The position numbers and the translations under genes are program-made. This document shows positions 16,729 to 25,382 of a stretch of DNA of 64,000 bases, piece by piece. A model generated the notes under the pieces. That model was not told the origin of the DNA and ran no database searches. It saw only the letters and a list, made by a program, of their open reading frames with translations. The stretch's first letter is position 1. Every line of letters starts with the position of its first letter. Source of the DNA: JBBSJZ01 sp041751935 (GTDB lineage Bacteria; Planctomycetota; Planctomycetia; Pirellulales; Pirellulaceae); NCBI GenBank assembly GCA_041751935.1, contig JBGSIA010000206.1, positions 1-64,000 of the forward strand, read 5' to 3'.

Positions 16729-18429
16729 CTATCGAACCAGACTCATGTAGAAACTGAAGATTCGCTTCTGATCCGTGTCTGCCATTGCGACTGGAAATGC
16801 AAAGTCAAACGCAAGGGGCGCCGGACCAAGCATGGGGATCGCGACTCGCAGCCCAACACCCGGGGCAACTCGAAAGTCATCCTTACGAAGCTTGGCATCC
16901 AGTTCGACTGTCCCGAAGTCAACAAAGGCAACTCCGCGGAATGCATCGTCCGCCGTGATGGGGAACATGTACTCGACTGTATTGAGCCACTGGAATCTAC
17001 CACCGACTTCCACATTTCCGACGCTTGTGGGAACGGCTGGGCTGGCGCCACGAAAATTGAAACCTCGAATCGTCGCATAACCACCGGCGAAGAAGTTTTC
17101 AAAAATCGGTGTCTCATCGCCGCTGTACCCAACTTTGGTGGAGTAAGACAGAGTCTGTTTGCCAGAACGGTCAGCGCGCTCAGAGATTAAAAAGTACGTA
17201 CGAAATTCGGTCTCGAATCGAGAGTAGTCAAAATCGCCGAACACCTGTTCAAACTTGGCTTCAAAGTAATGTCCTTGACTGGCCTGGATCGGGCTATCGC
17301 GAGTATCGTGAATCAGCTTCGCCTCGCCACTAAACAGATTGTTCGCGCCCATTGCTGCATCGAGTAGCGGAACTTCACCCAAGGGCGATCGAATGCGAGA
17401 CACATCGACGCTCTGACCGCTGATGCCAACGGCTACTGATAAATCTGGCGTCACGCGATAGCCGAAGCTCAGCCGACCGCCCAAGCGTTCTTCGTCCCAA
17501 TCGTTGAAGCGACGGTCAAACAAGAAGCCGCTGACCGACATGCTAATTGGTAAATAGCCAAACAGGTTGGGGTCTGCGAATTGGGCTGTGTAACGCTGAA
17601 ACTGACTGCCCGGTACCGCTTCTAAGCGAAACGTCTGTCCGGCTCCGCGAAACGCCGTACCACTGAAAAGGTCCTGGAACGAACGCGGAAACCGCGTGAT
17701 ATCAAAGTTACGTTCATCAACCGTGATTTGCCCGGTGACTCCAGCGTCACTGTTCACCGCACCACCGAACATGATGCGGCCGGTCCGCGCCGGATAACCG
17801 TTGATGATCAAATCGGCGGTGCGAGTTTCGGGGAGAATCAGTGGTGGCAAACCGACCGTGGGTTGCGAATACACGTCCAATCCCGGCACGCCCGGCGGTG
17901 TTCCAGGATACGTCGATAACGAATCGGGCACCGGCGAAATCGCCGGTCCAGGGGCGGAACCATAACTGGGCGGCGTTGCATAAGTCGGTGGCGTTGAGTA
18001 AGTCGGTTGGGACGGATAAGTCGGTACCGAGCCGTAGCCCGTTGCGGGAGCGCCAGGTTGGATGGAGTACACACTCGGGTCGCCGTAGTTCGGCTGGCCG
18101 GCAATGGGAGGCGGTAGGGTGTAGTTACTCGGGTACTGGCGGGCCACATAACGGTCGGACTCAGAGGTCGGCGTCGATCCAGAATCTGCCGTCTGTAGTC
18201 GATCACTAGCTGCTAACTCGTTCCCAGCGGTATCACTTGGTAGGGAAAACGAGGTCGTTGGTGGAGGGCTCGAATGAGCCGTACCAGCGTTCGCTCCGGG
18301 AACACCAACAAGAGATTGGCAACCGGTACACCAAGCCAGCAGCGCCGTTACTGGCAAAGCATAAATGGCGCAGCGGATCGCTGACAGGCTCGGCGAATTG
18401 CTCGGTTGTGTGCGAGTCGAATCCATCAT
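16729..18429 (-). CDS. Omp85/BamA-type outer-membrane beta-barrel without POTRA domains
   Basis: A 566-residue protein. The N-terminus has a signal-like hydrophobic stretch ending CTGC (C37), an imperfect lipobox. Residues ~50-195 are low-complexity Pro/Ser/Tyr repeats such as YPSQPTYSTPPTYATPP. From ~200 the chain is beta-barrel: LFSGTAFRGAGQTFRLEAVPG near the start of the barrel, the Omp85 IRGF motif at about 454-457 and closing strands (YMFPI, VAFVDFGTVE, VAPGVGLRVAIPMLGP) typical of Bac_surface_Ag domains. There are no POTRA domains. The gene directly upstream on the same strand, 66 bp away, encodes only POTRA domains. The two probably form one assembly machine that in other Gram-negatives is a single BamA chain. 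Confidence 0.88.
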   Translation of the reverse strand: MMDSTRTQPSNSPSLSAIRCAIYALPVTALLAWCTGCQSLVGVPGANAGTAHSSPPPTTSFSLPSDTAGNELAASDRLQTADSGSTPTSESDRYVARQYPSNYTLPPPIAGQPNYGDPSVYSIQPGAPATGYGSVPTYPSQPTYSTPPTYATPPSYGSAPGPAISPVPDSLSTYPGTPPGVPGLDVYSQPTVGLPPLILPETRTADLIINGYPARTGRIMFGGAVNSDAGVTGQITVDERNFDITRFPRSFQDLFSGTAFRGAGQTFRLEAVPGSQFQRYTAQFADPNLFGYLPISMSVSGFLFDRRFNDWDEERLGGRLSFGYRVTPDLSVAVGISGQSVDVSRIRSPLGEVPLLDAAMGANNLFSGEAKLIHDTRDSPIQASQGHYFEAKFEQVFGDFDYSRFETEFRTYFLISERADRSGKQTLSYSTKVGYSGDETPIFENFFAGGYATIRGFNFRGASPAVPTSVGNVEVGGRFQWLNTVEYMFPITADDAFRGVAFVDFGTVELDAKLRKDDFRVAPGVGLRVAIPMLGPAPLAFDFAFPVAMADTDQKRIFSFYMSLVR

Positions 18430-18495
18430 GCGATCGGTTGGGTCAATGGTTGAGTTAGATAAATGGGTGGATGCGATGAAATAAATTAGCTACAA

Positions 18496-19941
18496 TCATC
18501 GCGAGGTTTCGTCGCGTGGGACGACCTTGATGTCAGGCGGTTCTGCTATCGATGGGTTGGTTTCAAGCAGCTGGCTGCGTTCGATGCGGCGTCGATTCAG
18601 CTCAAGTGTGCGGCGATCAATCAAGTCACCTTCTCGTAGGTCGACAAGATTCAACATGGTGGTTTCTCGCATCAAGTGCGGCTCACCATCGATATTGACG
18701 ATGATCTCGCCAACTTTCCAACGATCACCCTCAAGGATCTCGTAGACCAAGTCGACTTCGTTCGATTCATCACGCATGACGGTTTTTGGTTCGACTTCTG
18801 CATAGATGAAGCCGAGTTCACCATAACCGTAAACGATTTCACCGATGTCCTTACGCATCAGGGTGCCATCGAACATATCGCCGCTGTTGAGCTCCAAGCG
18901 GCTGCGAAGTGACTCTTCAGTGATGTATTGGTTTCCCACAATTTGCACATTGTTGATCTTGAAGCGAGGGCCTTCGTTAACGACGAATGTCAGCGTGATC
19001 CATTTGCCGGTGGAGTCATACTCGATCCGACGGCCTACTGTCGCGGTTAAAAATCCGAGGTTGTGGTAATAGGCGGCAAGTACATTGACGTCATCATTGA
19101 TTTTGTTGATGTCGGCGGTGTTGTTCAAATAATCCAGCACGCCGATCATTGGCCCTCGACTCTTGATGATGTTTTTCAATCGAGATTCGGTAACGATCGT
19201 ACTGCCTTCGATATTGATATCCGCGATTCGCTCTTTGGGGCCTTCGTTGATCCGGAAAACGACAGCGCCGGGATCTGCGACAGTTGTCGCAGAGGCGTCG
19301 ATGCCGATCGAAGCTGCAATGCTTGCTTGGTTGAATCCTTCCTCGTGGTAATAGTCCAGCAATCGTCGGCGGGCTGACTCAATAGCAAATTCGCTCAACG
19401 GATCGTTCTTGGTAACGCCACTTCGACCAGAGAGTTCTCGATTGTTGAGGCCACGATTTCCATGAAAGACGACTTGAGTCACGATCGGTCTTTCGTGAAC
19501 AAAGAAGGTTACTTTAACACCGCCCGGTAGCTCTTCGGGGCGGAACGTGACCTGATCGAACGAGCCCATATCGTTCAGTCGCCTGATATCTGCGAGAACT
19601 GTTTCATAGTCGTAGAAACGGTCCTTTCGCGTTTCAATTTTTTGCAAAATGAGATGCGTGCCGACGCTGCGATTCCCGACGATTTGAACGTCCAGTACGA
19701 CCGCATCGCCTTTTTCTCGATTCAGGGGCAGCGACTCTCGAGAGTGGATGTGTTCACGGAACTTTGGCTTTTCGTCAGGTGGCGGCGCTGCTGCTCCGCC
19801 ACCGCCGCCCCCAGGGCCTCCTCCGCCACCAAACTGGGCAACTGCCGCAGACGTGCCACTCCAAAACAGCATTGTAACGACAACGAACATGCACCAAAAA
19901 ACACGACAAAGTCGGACGGTCGGTTTGGACGTGCGAAGCAT
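18496..19941 (-). CDS. BamA-like POTRA-domain protein lacking a beta-barrel
   Basis: A 481-residue protein starting at ATG 19941 (TTG 19953 possible). A signal peptide ends near AVAQ and is followed by a Gly-rich GGGGPGGGGGG stretch. The rest is a row of about five POTRA domains. Their repeats are visible as VVLDVQIVGNRSV, PIVTQVVFHGNRGLNNREL, IADINIEGSTIVTESRLKN, FKINNVQIVGNQYITEESL and WKVGEIIVNIDG, each with the beta-alpha-alpha-beta-beta pattern and G-x-hydrophobic ends. The chain stops where a BamA barrel would begin. The beta-barrel is supplied by the next gene. In Bam, POTRA domains receive nascent outer-membrane proteins in the periplasm. Confidence 0.9.
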   Translation of the reverse strand: MLRTSKPTVRLCRVFWCMFVVVTMLFWSGTSAAVAQFGGGGGPGGGGGGAAAPPPDEKPKFREHIHSRESLPLNREKGDAVVLDVQIVGNRSVGTHLILQKIETRKDRFYDYETVLADIRRLNDMGSFDQVTFRPEELPGGVKVTFFVHERPIVTQVVFHGNRGLNNRELSGRSGVTKNDPLSEFAIESARRRLLDYYHEEGFNQASIAASIGIDASATTVADPGAVVFRINEGPKERIADINIEGSTIVTESRLKNIIKSRGPMIGVLDYLNNTADINKINDDVNVLAAYYHNLGFLTATVGRRIEYDSTGKWITLTFVVNEGPRFKINNVQIVGNQYITEESLRSRLELNSGDMFDGTLMRKDIGEIVYGYGELGFIYAEVEPKTVMRDESNEVDLVYEILEGDRWKVGEIIVNIDGEPHLMRETTMLNLVDLREGDLIDRRTLELNRRRIERSQLLETNPSIAEPPDIKVVPRDETSR

Positions 19942-20160
19942 ACCGAAAGCCAAGGCTTGAGCGCGGAAGTTCAGTGTGGGAAACTACCAGTTGGGGCAAT
20001 TCAACGAACTGCCTTAATTTCGGTAACTACCAATCTGAACACGCCCACCACAAGGCGGATTTCAGGAAAGCTTTCATCAGCCAACTACTATTTCGCTTGA
20101 GCGTGGTGCGTTAGCGATCGTAAAGAAACGATGAATTGCCTAGCGAGTCGTCGAAAATGG

Positions 20161-21090
20161 CTAGCGAAATTGCTCGTGGCAGACATCACAAGCTTGGCTG
20201 ACGGCGCCAACACCCTCTCGAACGCTGCCAAAATCTCCTCGCTCGATGCCTGTGGCAACACTCTTGGCCGCCGAAGTCATTGCGTCGCTCAATTTCTTGT
20301 AGTCATCGTCGTCAGCCTCATCCATACCGGACTGCACTAGAACTTGGCCAATCATGGCAATCAATTCTGACTGGCGACGAATGGTTTCCGCGTTCGACTT
20401 GATCGCCGATTCAGAATTGCTGATGTCTTGCAATGCGTTCAGTAGCCCTTCGAGATACTCCATCAGCGGCGAGCGGTCAACGATCATCGACCAGTCGTTT
20501 TGAGGCTCTGCGTCGCGGTTAGCGAGACCGGTTCCCGAAACCAAGTCCTGCAGATCGCTCTTGCGGAGTTTGGCTTCGTTGTAAACTTGAGTTGATCCCG
20601 CTTTACAATTAAGAGCCGTCCTGGCTAGCAAATCGCGGGCTGCCCCTGCCTCGTCCTTCCATCGCACATCGCCATTGTATTGGCTGATCACGGCGAACAA
20701 AGTTGCTAGGATGGACAAATCTCGACGGGCATTTTGGTATCCGCCCCCGTTGAACGCACCTGGAGTGGTGATTTCTGTGTCAAACCTCAGTCGCACCCGC
20801 TTGATTTCATCCTCCAGCGAGACTGGCGAGACCAGATTCGCCCAGCCACTTGATGCGGCGGCAGCACCGTTAGGCTCCAGAGCAGCAGGCGCGACGGATG
20901 TTGATGGTACCGACCGAAGCGACGAAAGACTGGGACGATCGCCGCGAATCGCTTCATTAACATCGCTGAAAAATACGCCCCCCAATTGAATGTTGTCAAA
21001 CGACGGCGGCGGAGACCGTTTGTCAGCAGCCCAAGTTAGGCCGACGCAAATAATGCTGACAAGAAGTAGCGTCCAGACGTATCGATGCAT
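20161..21090 (-). CDS. Cytochrome c'-like secreted haem protein
   Basis: A 309-residue protein from ATG 21090, with a signal peptide (hydrophobic stretch ending TWA). Residues ~85-305 are helical. The single haem-attachment motif CDVCH lies at the extreme C-terminus (about residues 302-306), in the position used by cytochrome c' and its relatives, where the CxxCH helix is the last of a four-helix bundle. The acidic DEADDDDYKKLSDAM and EGVGAVSQAC segments just before it fit such a bundle. Probably a periplasmic cytochrome; redox partner unknown. A single-haem c' domain is about 130 residues, so roughly half of this protein is extra N-terminal sequence. Confidence 0.75.
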   Translation of the reverse strand: MHRYVWTLLLVSIICVGLTWAADKRSPPPSFDNIQLGGVFFSDVNEAIRGDRPSLSSLRSVPSTSVAPAALEPNGAAAASSGWANLVSPVSLEDEIKRVRLRFDTEITTPGAFNGGGYQNARRDLSILATLFAVISQYNGDVRWKDEAGAARDLLARTALNCKAGSTQVYNEAKLRKSDLQDLVSGTGLANRDAEPQNDWSMIVDRSPLMEYLEGLLNALQDISNSESAIKSNAETIRRQSELIAMIGQVLVQSGMDEADDDDYKKLSDAMTSAAKSVATGIERGDFGSVREGVGAVSQACDVCHEQFR

Positions 21091-21546
21091 GGGGTCGCCC
21101 ACAAGAGCTAAGGGTTAGGATGACGACATTTTACCGTCTGGCCTGCGAGAACTACACCGCCCAAGTAACGTCTAGAGTCTACACGTTATCCAGAAATGTG
21201 GAACGTGAGACTTTTCCCGGAGTCAAAATGGAAAATGCGTTACCCAAAACGCGTTGTGACGTGACCTGCTCACCCCTCCTTGAATTTAGCAGTGAGAAAA
21301 CGGTTGACACAACGGTCATTTAATGTCTATTTGAGAACTGCCTATCAGAGGGGGCGATGGCTTGCGTTACGAGTAGAATAATCCTACCGTCCCCTCCAAC
21401 AGGTTGCCTTTCTCATCAGTTGGACCGCTCACGCTGAAAAAAACTCGTAAGCACTTTAAGTACGCATTTTTGGCACTAAACTTGCCTTGAGAAAGACGTG
21501 AGTCATTTTTCGCGTGGTATTATTTTTTTCGCCCACGTAGAGATTG
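21091..21546. other. Intergenic region between divergent genes
   Basis: About 450 bp between the divergent cytochrome-like and EgtD-like genes. No convincing gene is present; a short open frame at 21120-21323 has no ribosome-binding site or family features. A consensus -35 TTGACA occurs at 21304-21309 on the plus strand but no good -10 follows at 16-18 bp. The final 80 bases before the EgtD-like gene are T-rich. Confidence 0.5.
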
Positions 21547-22533
21547 ATGTTGCTTAATAGGTCAACACCAGTGATACGAATACAGGCACCCGAAGCCGTG
21601 GAACCGCATGCGCCCGAGCCGTTGGAGGTCATCGAACGCCTGCGCCAACGTCCAGCGTCGATCCCCAGTAAGTACTTATTTGATGATCGAGGCATTCAAC
21701 TTTATGACGACTTGCGTCGAAAAAACCCACATTTTCTGTCTCACAATGAGACGAAAATCTTAAAACAAAATCTTTCCGAGATTGCGGATTGTGTCGGACC
21801 AGAGGCATGTGTGATTGAGCCGGGCAGTGGATGTGGGAGGCATATTCACGAGTTGGTTCGCGGGCTGCAGAGTCCCAGTCGTTATGTTCCCATCGATTTT
21901 TCGCAATCTCGCTTAGAGCGCGGTGTGAAACGTTGGCGAGAAGAGTTCCCTAAGATACCCGTAACGCCTGTTTGCGCCGACTTTGCTCAGCCATTCTCGC
22001 TGCGGGAGATCAATTACCCACAGCGTCATGTGTTTTACTTTCCCGGCAGTAGGCTAGGTAGTTTTGAGGACCATCGAGCAGATCAATTGTTGCGTCAGTT
22101 CCGCTTCCGCGCTGGCATTGACGGAGGGATGATCCTAGGGATCGATTTGGAACAGCCACTTGATGTGCTACTTCCTGAATATGACGACGAATTGGGGGTC
22201 ACTGCTCAGTTCAACCTGAATGTGCTGGCACATTTGAATGAGCGATTCGATGCAAATATTTGCATTGACGATTTTCGCCATCAAGTTCGTTTCGAACCTT
22301 TGCAATCGCGAATCGAGCTGTGGTTGCGAGCTGTTCGCGATACAGAGTTTTATTTGGCTGGAGAGCAATTCTCCTTTCAAGAGAACGAAGCGATTTTGAC
22401 GGACTATTCATACAAATACAACCTTCGCACGTTTGCCGATCGGTTGCGTCGGTGCGGTTGGCTAATGCGCCGTAGCTGGACCGATCCTGATCGGATGTTT
22501 GCCATCGTCTACGCGGAAGCTCGCCCAATCTAA
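21547..22533 (+). CDS. EgtD-family (L-histidine N-alpha-methyltransferase-like) enzyme
   Basis: A 328-residue SAM methyltransferase of the Methyltransf_33/EgtD family. ATG 21547 is used because the preceding TTG has no advantage. Family marks are KYLFDDRGIQLYDDL (43-57), a SAM-binding VIEPGSGCGRH (89-99), RYVPIDFS (112-119), the HVFYFPGSRLGSF block (161-173) and ILTDYSYKYN near 283-292. In EgtD the equivalent motifs are FPGSxIGNF and TExSxKY; Asn166 and Glu282 of M. smegmatis EgtD, which bind histidine, align here with Ser172 and Asp286. A variant substrate or altered affinity is possible. No egtB or egtC is nearby, so ergothioneine synthesis cannot be assumed. Confidence 0.85.
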   Translation: MLLNRSTPVIRIQAPEAVEPHAPEPLEVIERLRQRPASIPSKYLFDDRGIQLYDDLRRKNPHFLSHNETKILKQNLSEIADCVGPEACVIEPGSGCGRHIHELVRGLQSPSRYVPIDFSQSRLERGVKRWREEFPKIPVTPVCADFAQPFSLREINYPQRHVFYFPGSRLGSFEDHRADQLLRQFRFRAGIDGGMILGIDLEQPLDVLLPEYDDELGVTAQFNLNVLAHLNERFDANICIDDFRHQVRFEPLQSRIELWLRAVRDTEFYLAGEQFSFQENEAILTDYSYKYNLRTFADRLRRCGWLMRRSWTDPDRMFAIVYAEARPI

Positions 22534-22720
22534 CTTTCTATCCGTAGGTTTTGGTCGAAGTTAAGGCTGCATTTTGTCGGGCGACTTTTGTTTCTGAAAA
22601 AAGCTTTCCAATGGACCTAACGTGTCACAACGGTAGCGAATATTAAAGTGCCGAGAGACAACGGCACTTAAACAAAAACGAATAACTCGCTCAAAGCCAA
22701 ATTTCAAGGAAGCGTCGATC

Positions 22721-23062
22721 ATGGCCAAGTACTACGTCCAATCAGGAACTTTTCGTACGATCGTTCAAGCTGAATCAACTAAAAAGGCTGCCGTTTGGGC
22801 TGTGCATCAGGTGCTTGGCCAAGTGATGCAGCTCGATACAGCCCCGACGAACGGTGCTGAATTCGATGTTGATTCGATGGCCCCGCTGTCAAATAACGCG
22901 TCGCGAGTAGCCGTCTTGGGTTCGACGGTCAGCGTTAGCGAACAAGGCTTTGATCGCCACGACGCGAAAAGCCTAGAAACGCTGGTCGTGATTTCTCAGT
23001 GGAACGAACTGGTGTCCACTCTGGATCGTTTGGAAAAGATGCTGTACCGCGTGGCTGGGTAG
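22721..23062 (+). CDS. Conserved small hypothetical protein
   Basis: A 113-residue protein starting at ATG 22721 with AAGGA about ten bases upstream. It begins AKYYVQSGTFRTIVQAESTKKAAVWAVHQ, which looks like a small alpha/beta domain, and ends with a charged helix (LDRLEKMLYRV). There is no signal peptide, membrane segment or known motif that I can recognise. The strong ribosome-binding site and coding-like composition support a real gene. It is followed by a gene on the opposite strand and lies 187 bp after the EgtD-like gene. Confidence 0.7.
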   Translation: MAKYYVQSGTFRTIVQAESTKKAAVWAVHQVLGQVMQLDTAPTNGAEFDVDSMAPLSNNASRVAVLGSTVSVSEQGFDRHDAKSLETLVVISQWNELVSTLDRLEKMLYRVAG

Positions 23063-23093
23063 GGCGGCGGCATTGGCTACCGCCATGCTCCGG

Positions 23094-23489
23094 TTACGGG
23101 TTTTTCAAGTAACCCGCGCTCGTTTGGAAGTAGCGTTGGCGTCGCGTTGCGGGCTCGGGCGTCCGTCGAGAAGACTCGGTCAAGTCGGCGATGTTCGCTT
23201 GGCAATACCTGCAACCAATCGTATCCAAGTGAAAGCGGATGTATTCGGTCGCCTCAATGCTGAGTGTCTCTAATAAAAACTGACCAAGTTCGTTTCGGTC
23301 AGGGCAAGAGACGCGGTGCCGCCGCCAAATGGACCCGATTGTATGCAGACCCACAGAATCCCGGCCACGGACTTCAATCAGTCTTGAACGCAGTTCAGCG
23401 TCGGTGCGCAGCTGATGTTCGAGAAGCGAGGAACGTGCCGCTGGTAAGGCTTCTTCAAGGAAAGCACAAAGTTCGGCATCGGTAAACAT
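23094..23489 (-). CDS. Small protein with zinc-finger-like HxxxxxCxxC motif
   Basis: A 131-residue protein; ATG 23489 is used because the earlier candidate at 23501 only adds MAVS. A helical N-terminal half (FTDAELCAFLEEALP) is followed by CPDRNELGQFLLETLS and EYIRFHLDTIGCRYCQANIADL. The spacing H-x5-C-x2-C recalls the zinc-binding segment of anti-sigma factors (zf-HC2/ZAS), but there is no membrane segment and no sigma gene next to it. The protein follows fabF-like on the same strand by 30 bp, and may be cotranscribed. Its function is unknown; an anti-sigma-like role is a guess. Confidence 0.65.
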   Translation of the reverse strand: MFTDAELCAFLEEALPAARSSLLEHQLRTDAELRSRLIEVRGRDSVGLHTIGSIWRRHRVSCPDRNELGQFLLETLSIEATEYIRFHLDTIGCRYCQANIADLTESSRRTPEPATRRQRYFQTSAGYLKNP

Positions 23490-23519
23490 GGAAACGGCCA
23501 ACTAATGAGCCCTGACGGA

Positions 23520-24803
23520 CTAGCCATCGAAACGACTTAAACACAATGTAACGTTTTGACCACCGAACCCAAAACTATTATTGAGGGCATGGCGCACCGG
23601 TGCTTGTCGGGCTTCATTGGGGATATAGTCCAAATCACATTCTGGGTCAGGGTGCTCGTAATTGATCGTCGGCGGCAGTACGGAGTCCCGAATAGCGAGC
23701 AAACAAACGATCATTTCTGTCACTCCGGCGGCAGCAATCAAATGTCCCATCATGCTCTTCGTGCTGCTAATGGGAATCTTGCCAGCATCTTCGCCAAAAA
23801 CCACTTTACAGGCGTGCGATTCCACCTTGTCGTTGACCGTCGTGCTCGTGCCGTGAGCATTGACATAGTCGATGTCCGACGGACTCAATCCGGCGCCGGC
23901 GATTGCCATGCGCATCGCCGCGATACCGCCATGACCGTCCGGTGGAATATCCGTGATCCGATAGGCATCGGCGGTCGTCCCGTATCCGGCGACTTCACCA
24001 TAGATCTTGGCACCACGACGTTTGGCAGATTCGAGTTCCTCCAGGATCACCATCGCCGACCCTTCTCCAAGAACGAACCCATCTCGCGTACGATCGAAGG
24101 GGCGACTCGCCTTTTCCGGGGCGTCATTGCGAGTGCTCAAAGCTGTCAGCAGGTTAAAACCGGTGACACCAAAGGGATGAATCATGCTGTGCGTACCGCC
24201 GGCCAGCATCACGTCCGCATCGCCGCGACGGATGATTTCAGATGCTTCTCCCACGGCTTGGCTACTCGCTGCACAGGCGGTTAGGCAATTGAAATTTGGG
24301 CCTTGGGCATTAAACATTGTCGCTAAGTGAGCCGCAGGCATATTTGGTTCTTGTTCCAGTTCCTTCACTGGATCAAGCAACGAGAGTCCGGCTTTGATGA
24401 ACTCAGCCGCGTTGTATTCGCCGCTGGCCAGGGCCGCCGACATCATCCGGCTGAAGGTTAGGAAATCTTGGTTGCCTTCACCGCTGCCCAAGTAGACGCC
24501 GAACCGAACGGGATCTTGAATCGAATCAAGCACTCCACTATCGGTGATCGCTTGTTTGGCGGCACCGACAGCAAACTTGGTGTGACGGCCACGGTTTGCC
24601 CACTTTTCCGCCGGTTCACCCGCCTTGGTGATATCCCAGTTCTTGACTTCGGCACTGATTTTGGTGGGGAATCCACTGGCATCAAACAGAGTCGTGTAGC
24701 CGACTCCGCTCTTGCCTTCCTGCAGTCCCGTCCAGACCGTAGCGGTATCGTGCCCCATGGGGTTGATCATGCCGATTCCGGTAACAACAACGCGGCGACG
24801 CAT
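23520..24803 (-). CDS. Beta-ketoacyl-ACP synthase II-like enzyme
   Basis: A 427-residue thiolase-fold enzyme that condenses an acyl chain with malonyl-ACP. ATG 24803 starts RRRVVVTGIGMINPMG, the usual KAS II beginning. The catalytic triad is intact: the nucleophile in TACAASSQAVGEA (C177), the His of VNAHGTSTTVNDK and the His of KSMMGHLIAAAG. Compared with E. coli FabF (active Cys 163) the region before it is about 14 residues longer (LSLLDPVKELEQEPN). It is the last gene of a cassette with two hotdog-fold proteins and an acyl carrier protein. That suggests a specialised acyl-chain elongation system rather than the housekeeping enzyme, but the latter cannot be excluded. Confidence 0.93.
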   Translation of the reverse strand: MRRRVVVTGIGMINPMGHDTATVWTGLQEGKSGVGYTTLFDASGFPTKISAEVKNWDITKAGEPAEKWANRGRHTKFAVGAAKQAITDSGVLDSIQDPVRFGVYLGSGEGNQDFLTFSRMMSAALASGEYNAAEFIKAGLSLLDPVKELEQEPNMPAAHLATMFNAQGPNFNCLTACAASSQAVGEASEIIRRGDADVMLAGGTHSMIHPFGVTGFNLLTALSTRNDAPEKASRPFDRTRDGFVLGEGSAMVILEELESAKRRGAKIYGEVAGYGTTADAYRITDIPPDGHGGIAAMRMAIAGAGLSPSDIDYVNAHGTSTTVNDKVESHACKVVFGEDAGKIPISSTKSMMGHLIAAAGVTEMIVCLLAIRDSVLPPTINYEHPDPECDLDYIPNEARQAPVRHALNNSFGFGGQNVTLCLSRFDG

Positions 24804-24869
24804 CAAGCAAGCTTTCAGGGTGAGATCAAAACGAAGGGAAGCGAAGCAAACGAAACGAGATTTCTAGTA

Positions 24870-25376
24870 TCAAATATTGTCGTACAGAGGCAACGGTTGG
24901 CCATTGCCATCAACGGCGACATGGTACATGTTCATCAGCCGCAACATCGATCCCAGGTCACCGGGATGAAACAACGGTCCAGAGGTAAACCGTCCTTCTT
25001 CCAGAAAAGCAAACATCAGTTCGACTTCCGCTTGCAATTCGCCGTCACAGTGGCTTGTACAGTTCACGGTTGCCCCGTTGCTTTGCGTCGCTTCCATTCG
25101 GACATGGTACTTCAACTGGTCGCCAGTGCGGGCAGGACGAAGGAAGACGGCTTTACCAACTTTCGCCAGCACGACTCGTTTTTCAAAGTTAAAGTGCTCG
25201 GCGACCAAAATACCGCCAAGTTGTGCTAGGCCCTCGATGATCAAGGTCAGCGGCAACATCGGGTATCCGGGACTGTAGTCGTCTACGACCTCCTCGTCGA
25301 GCGAGATATTCTTGATCCCGCTGGCGTGAGAGCCACTTACAAATTCGGTAAACCGGTCGACCCATAACCAACGCAT
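24870..25376 (-). CDS. FabA/FabZ-like hotdog protein lacking the catalytic histidine
   Basis: A 168-residue hotdog-fold protein of the FabZ type. The family motif is recognisable as DDYSPGYPMLPLTLIIEGLAQLGG, but the His of the usual GHFPG is a Tyr (position 34) and the following Phe is Ser. The second catalytic residue, Glu48 in LIIEGLAQ, is kept. A FabZ-like AKVGKAVFLRPARTGDQLKY strand pair follows, and a C-terminal tail (PGDLGSMLRLMNMYHVAVDG) is unusual. Without His it may be a non-catalytic partner of the other dehydratase, or have another reaction. It starts six bases after the ACP stop and is followed by the ketosynthase gene. Confidence 0.85.
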   Translation of the reverse strand: MRWLWVDRFTEFVSGSHASGIKNISLDEEVVDDYSPGYPMLPLTLIIEGLAQLGGILVAEHFNFEKRVVLAKVGKAVFLRPARTGDQLKYHVRMEATQSNGATVNCTSHCDGELQAEVELMFAFLEEGRFTSGPLFHPGDLGSMLRLMNMYHVAVDGNGQPLPLYDNI

Positions 25377-25382
25377 TGATCG

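Noticed and set aside
18430..18495. Frameshift or premature stop splitting a single bamA gene
   Set aside because: Although both genes are in the same frame, the barrel protein has its own signal-like N-terminus and a ~150-residue linker, and a 66-bp untranslated gap lies between. Two real genes fit better, though conservation should be checked.
21120..21323. Plus-strand 67-codon frame between cytochrome-like and EgtD-like genes
   Set aside because: No ribosome-binding site, no recognisable domain and non-coding-like composition.
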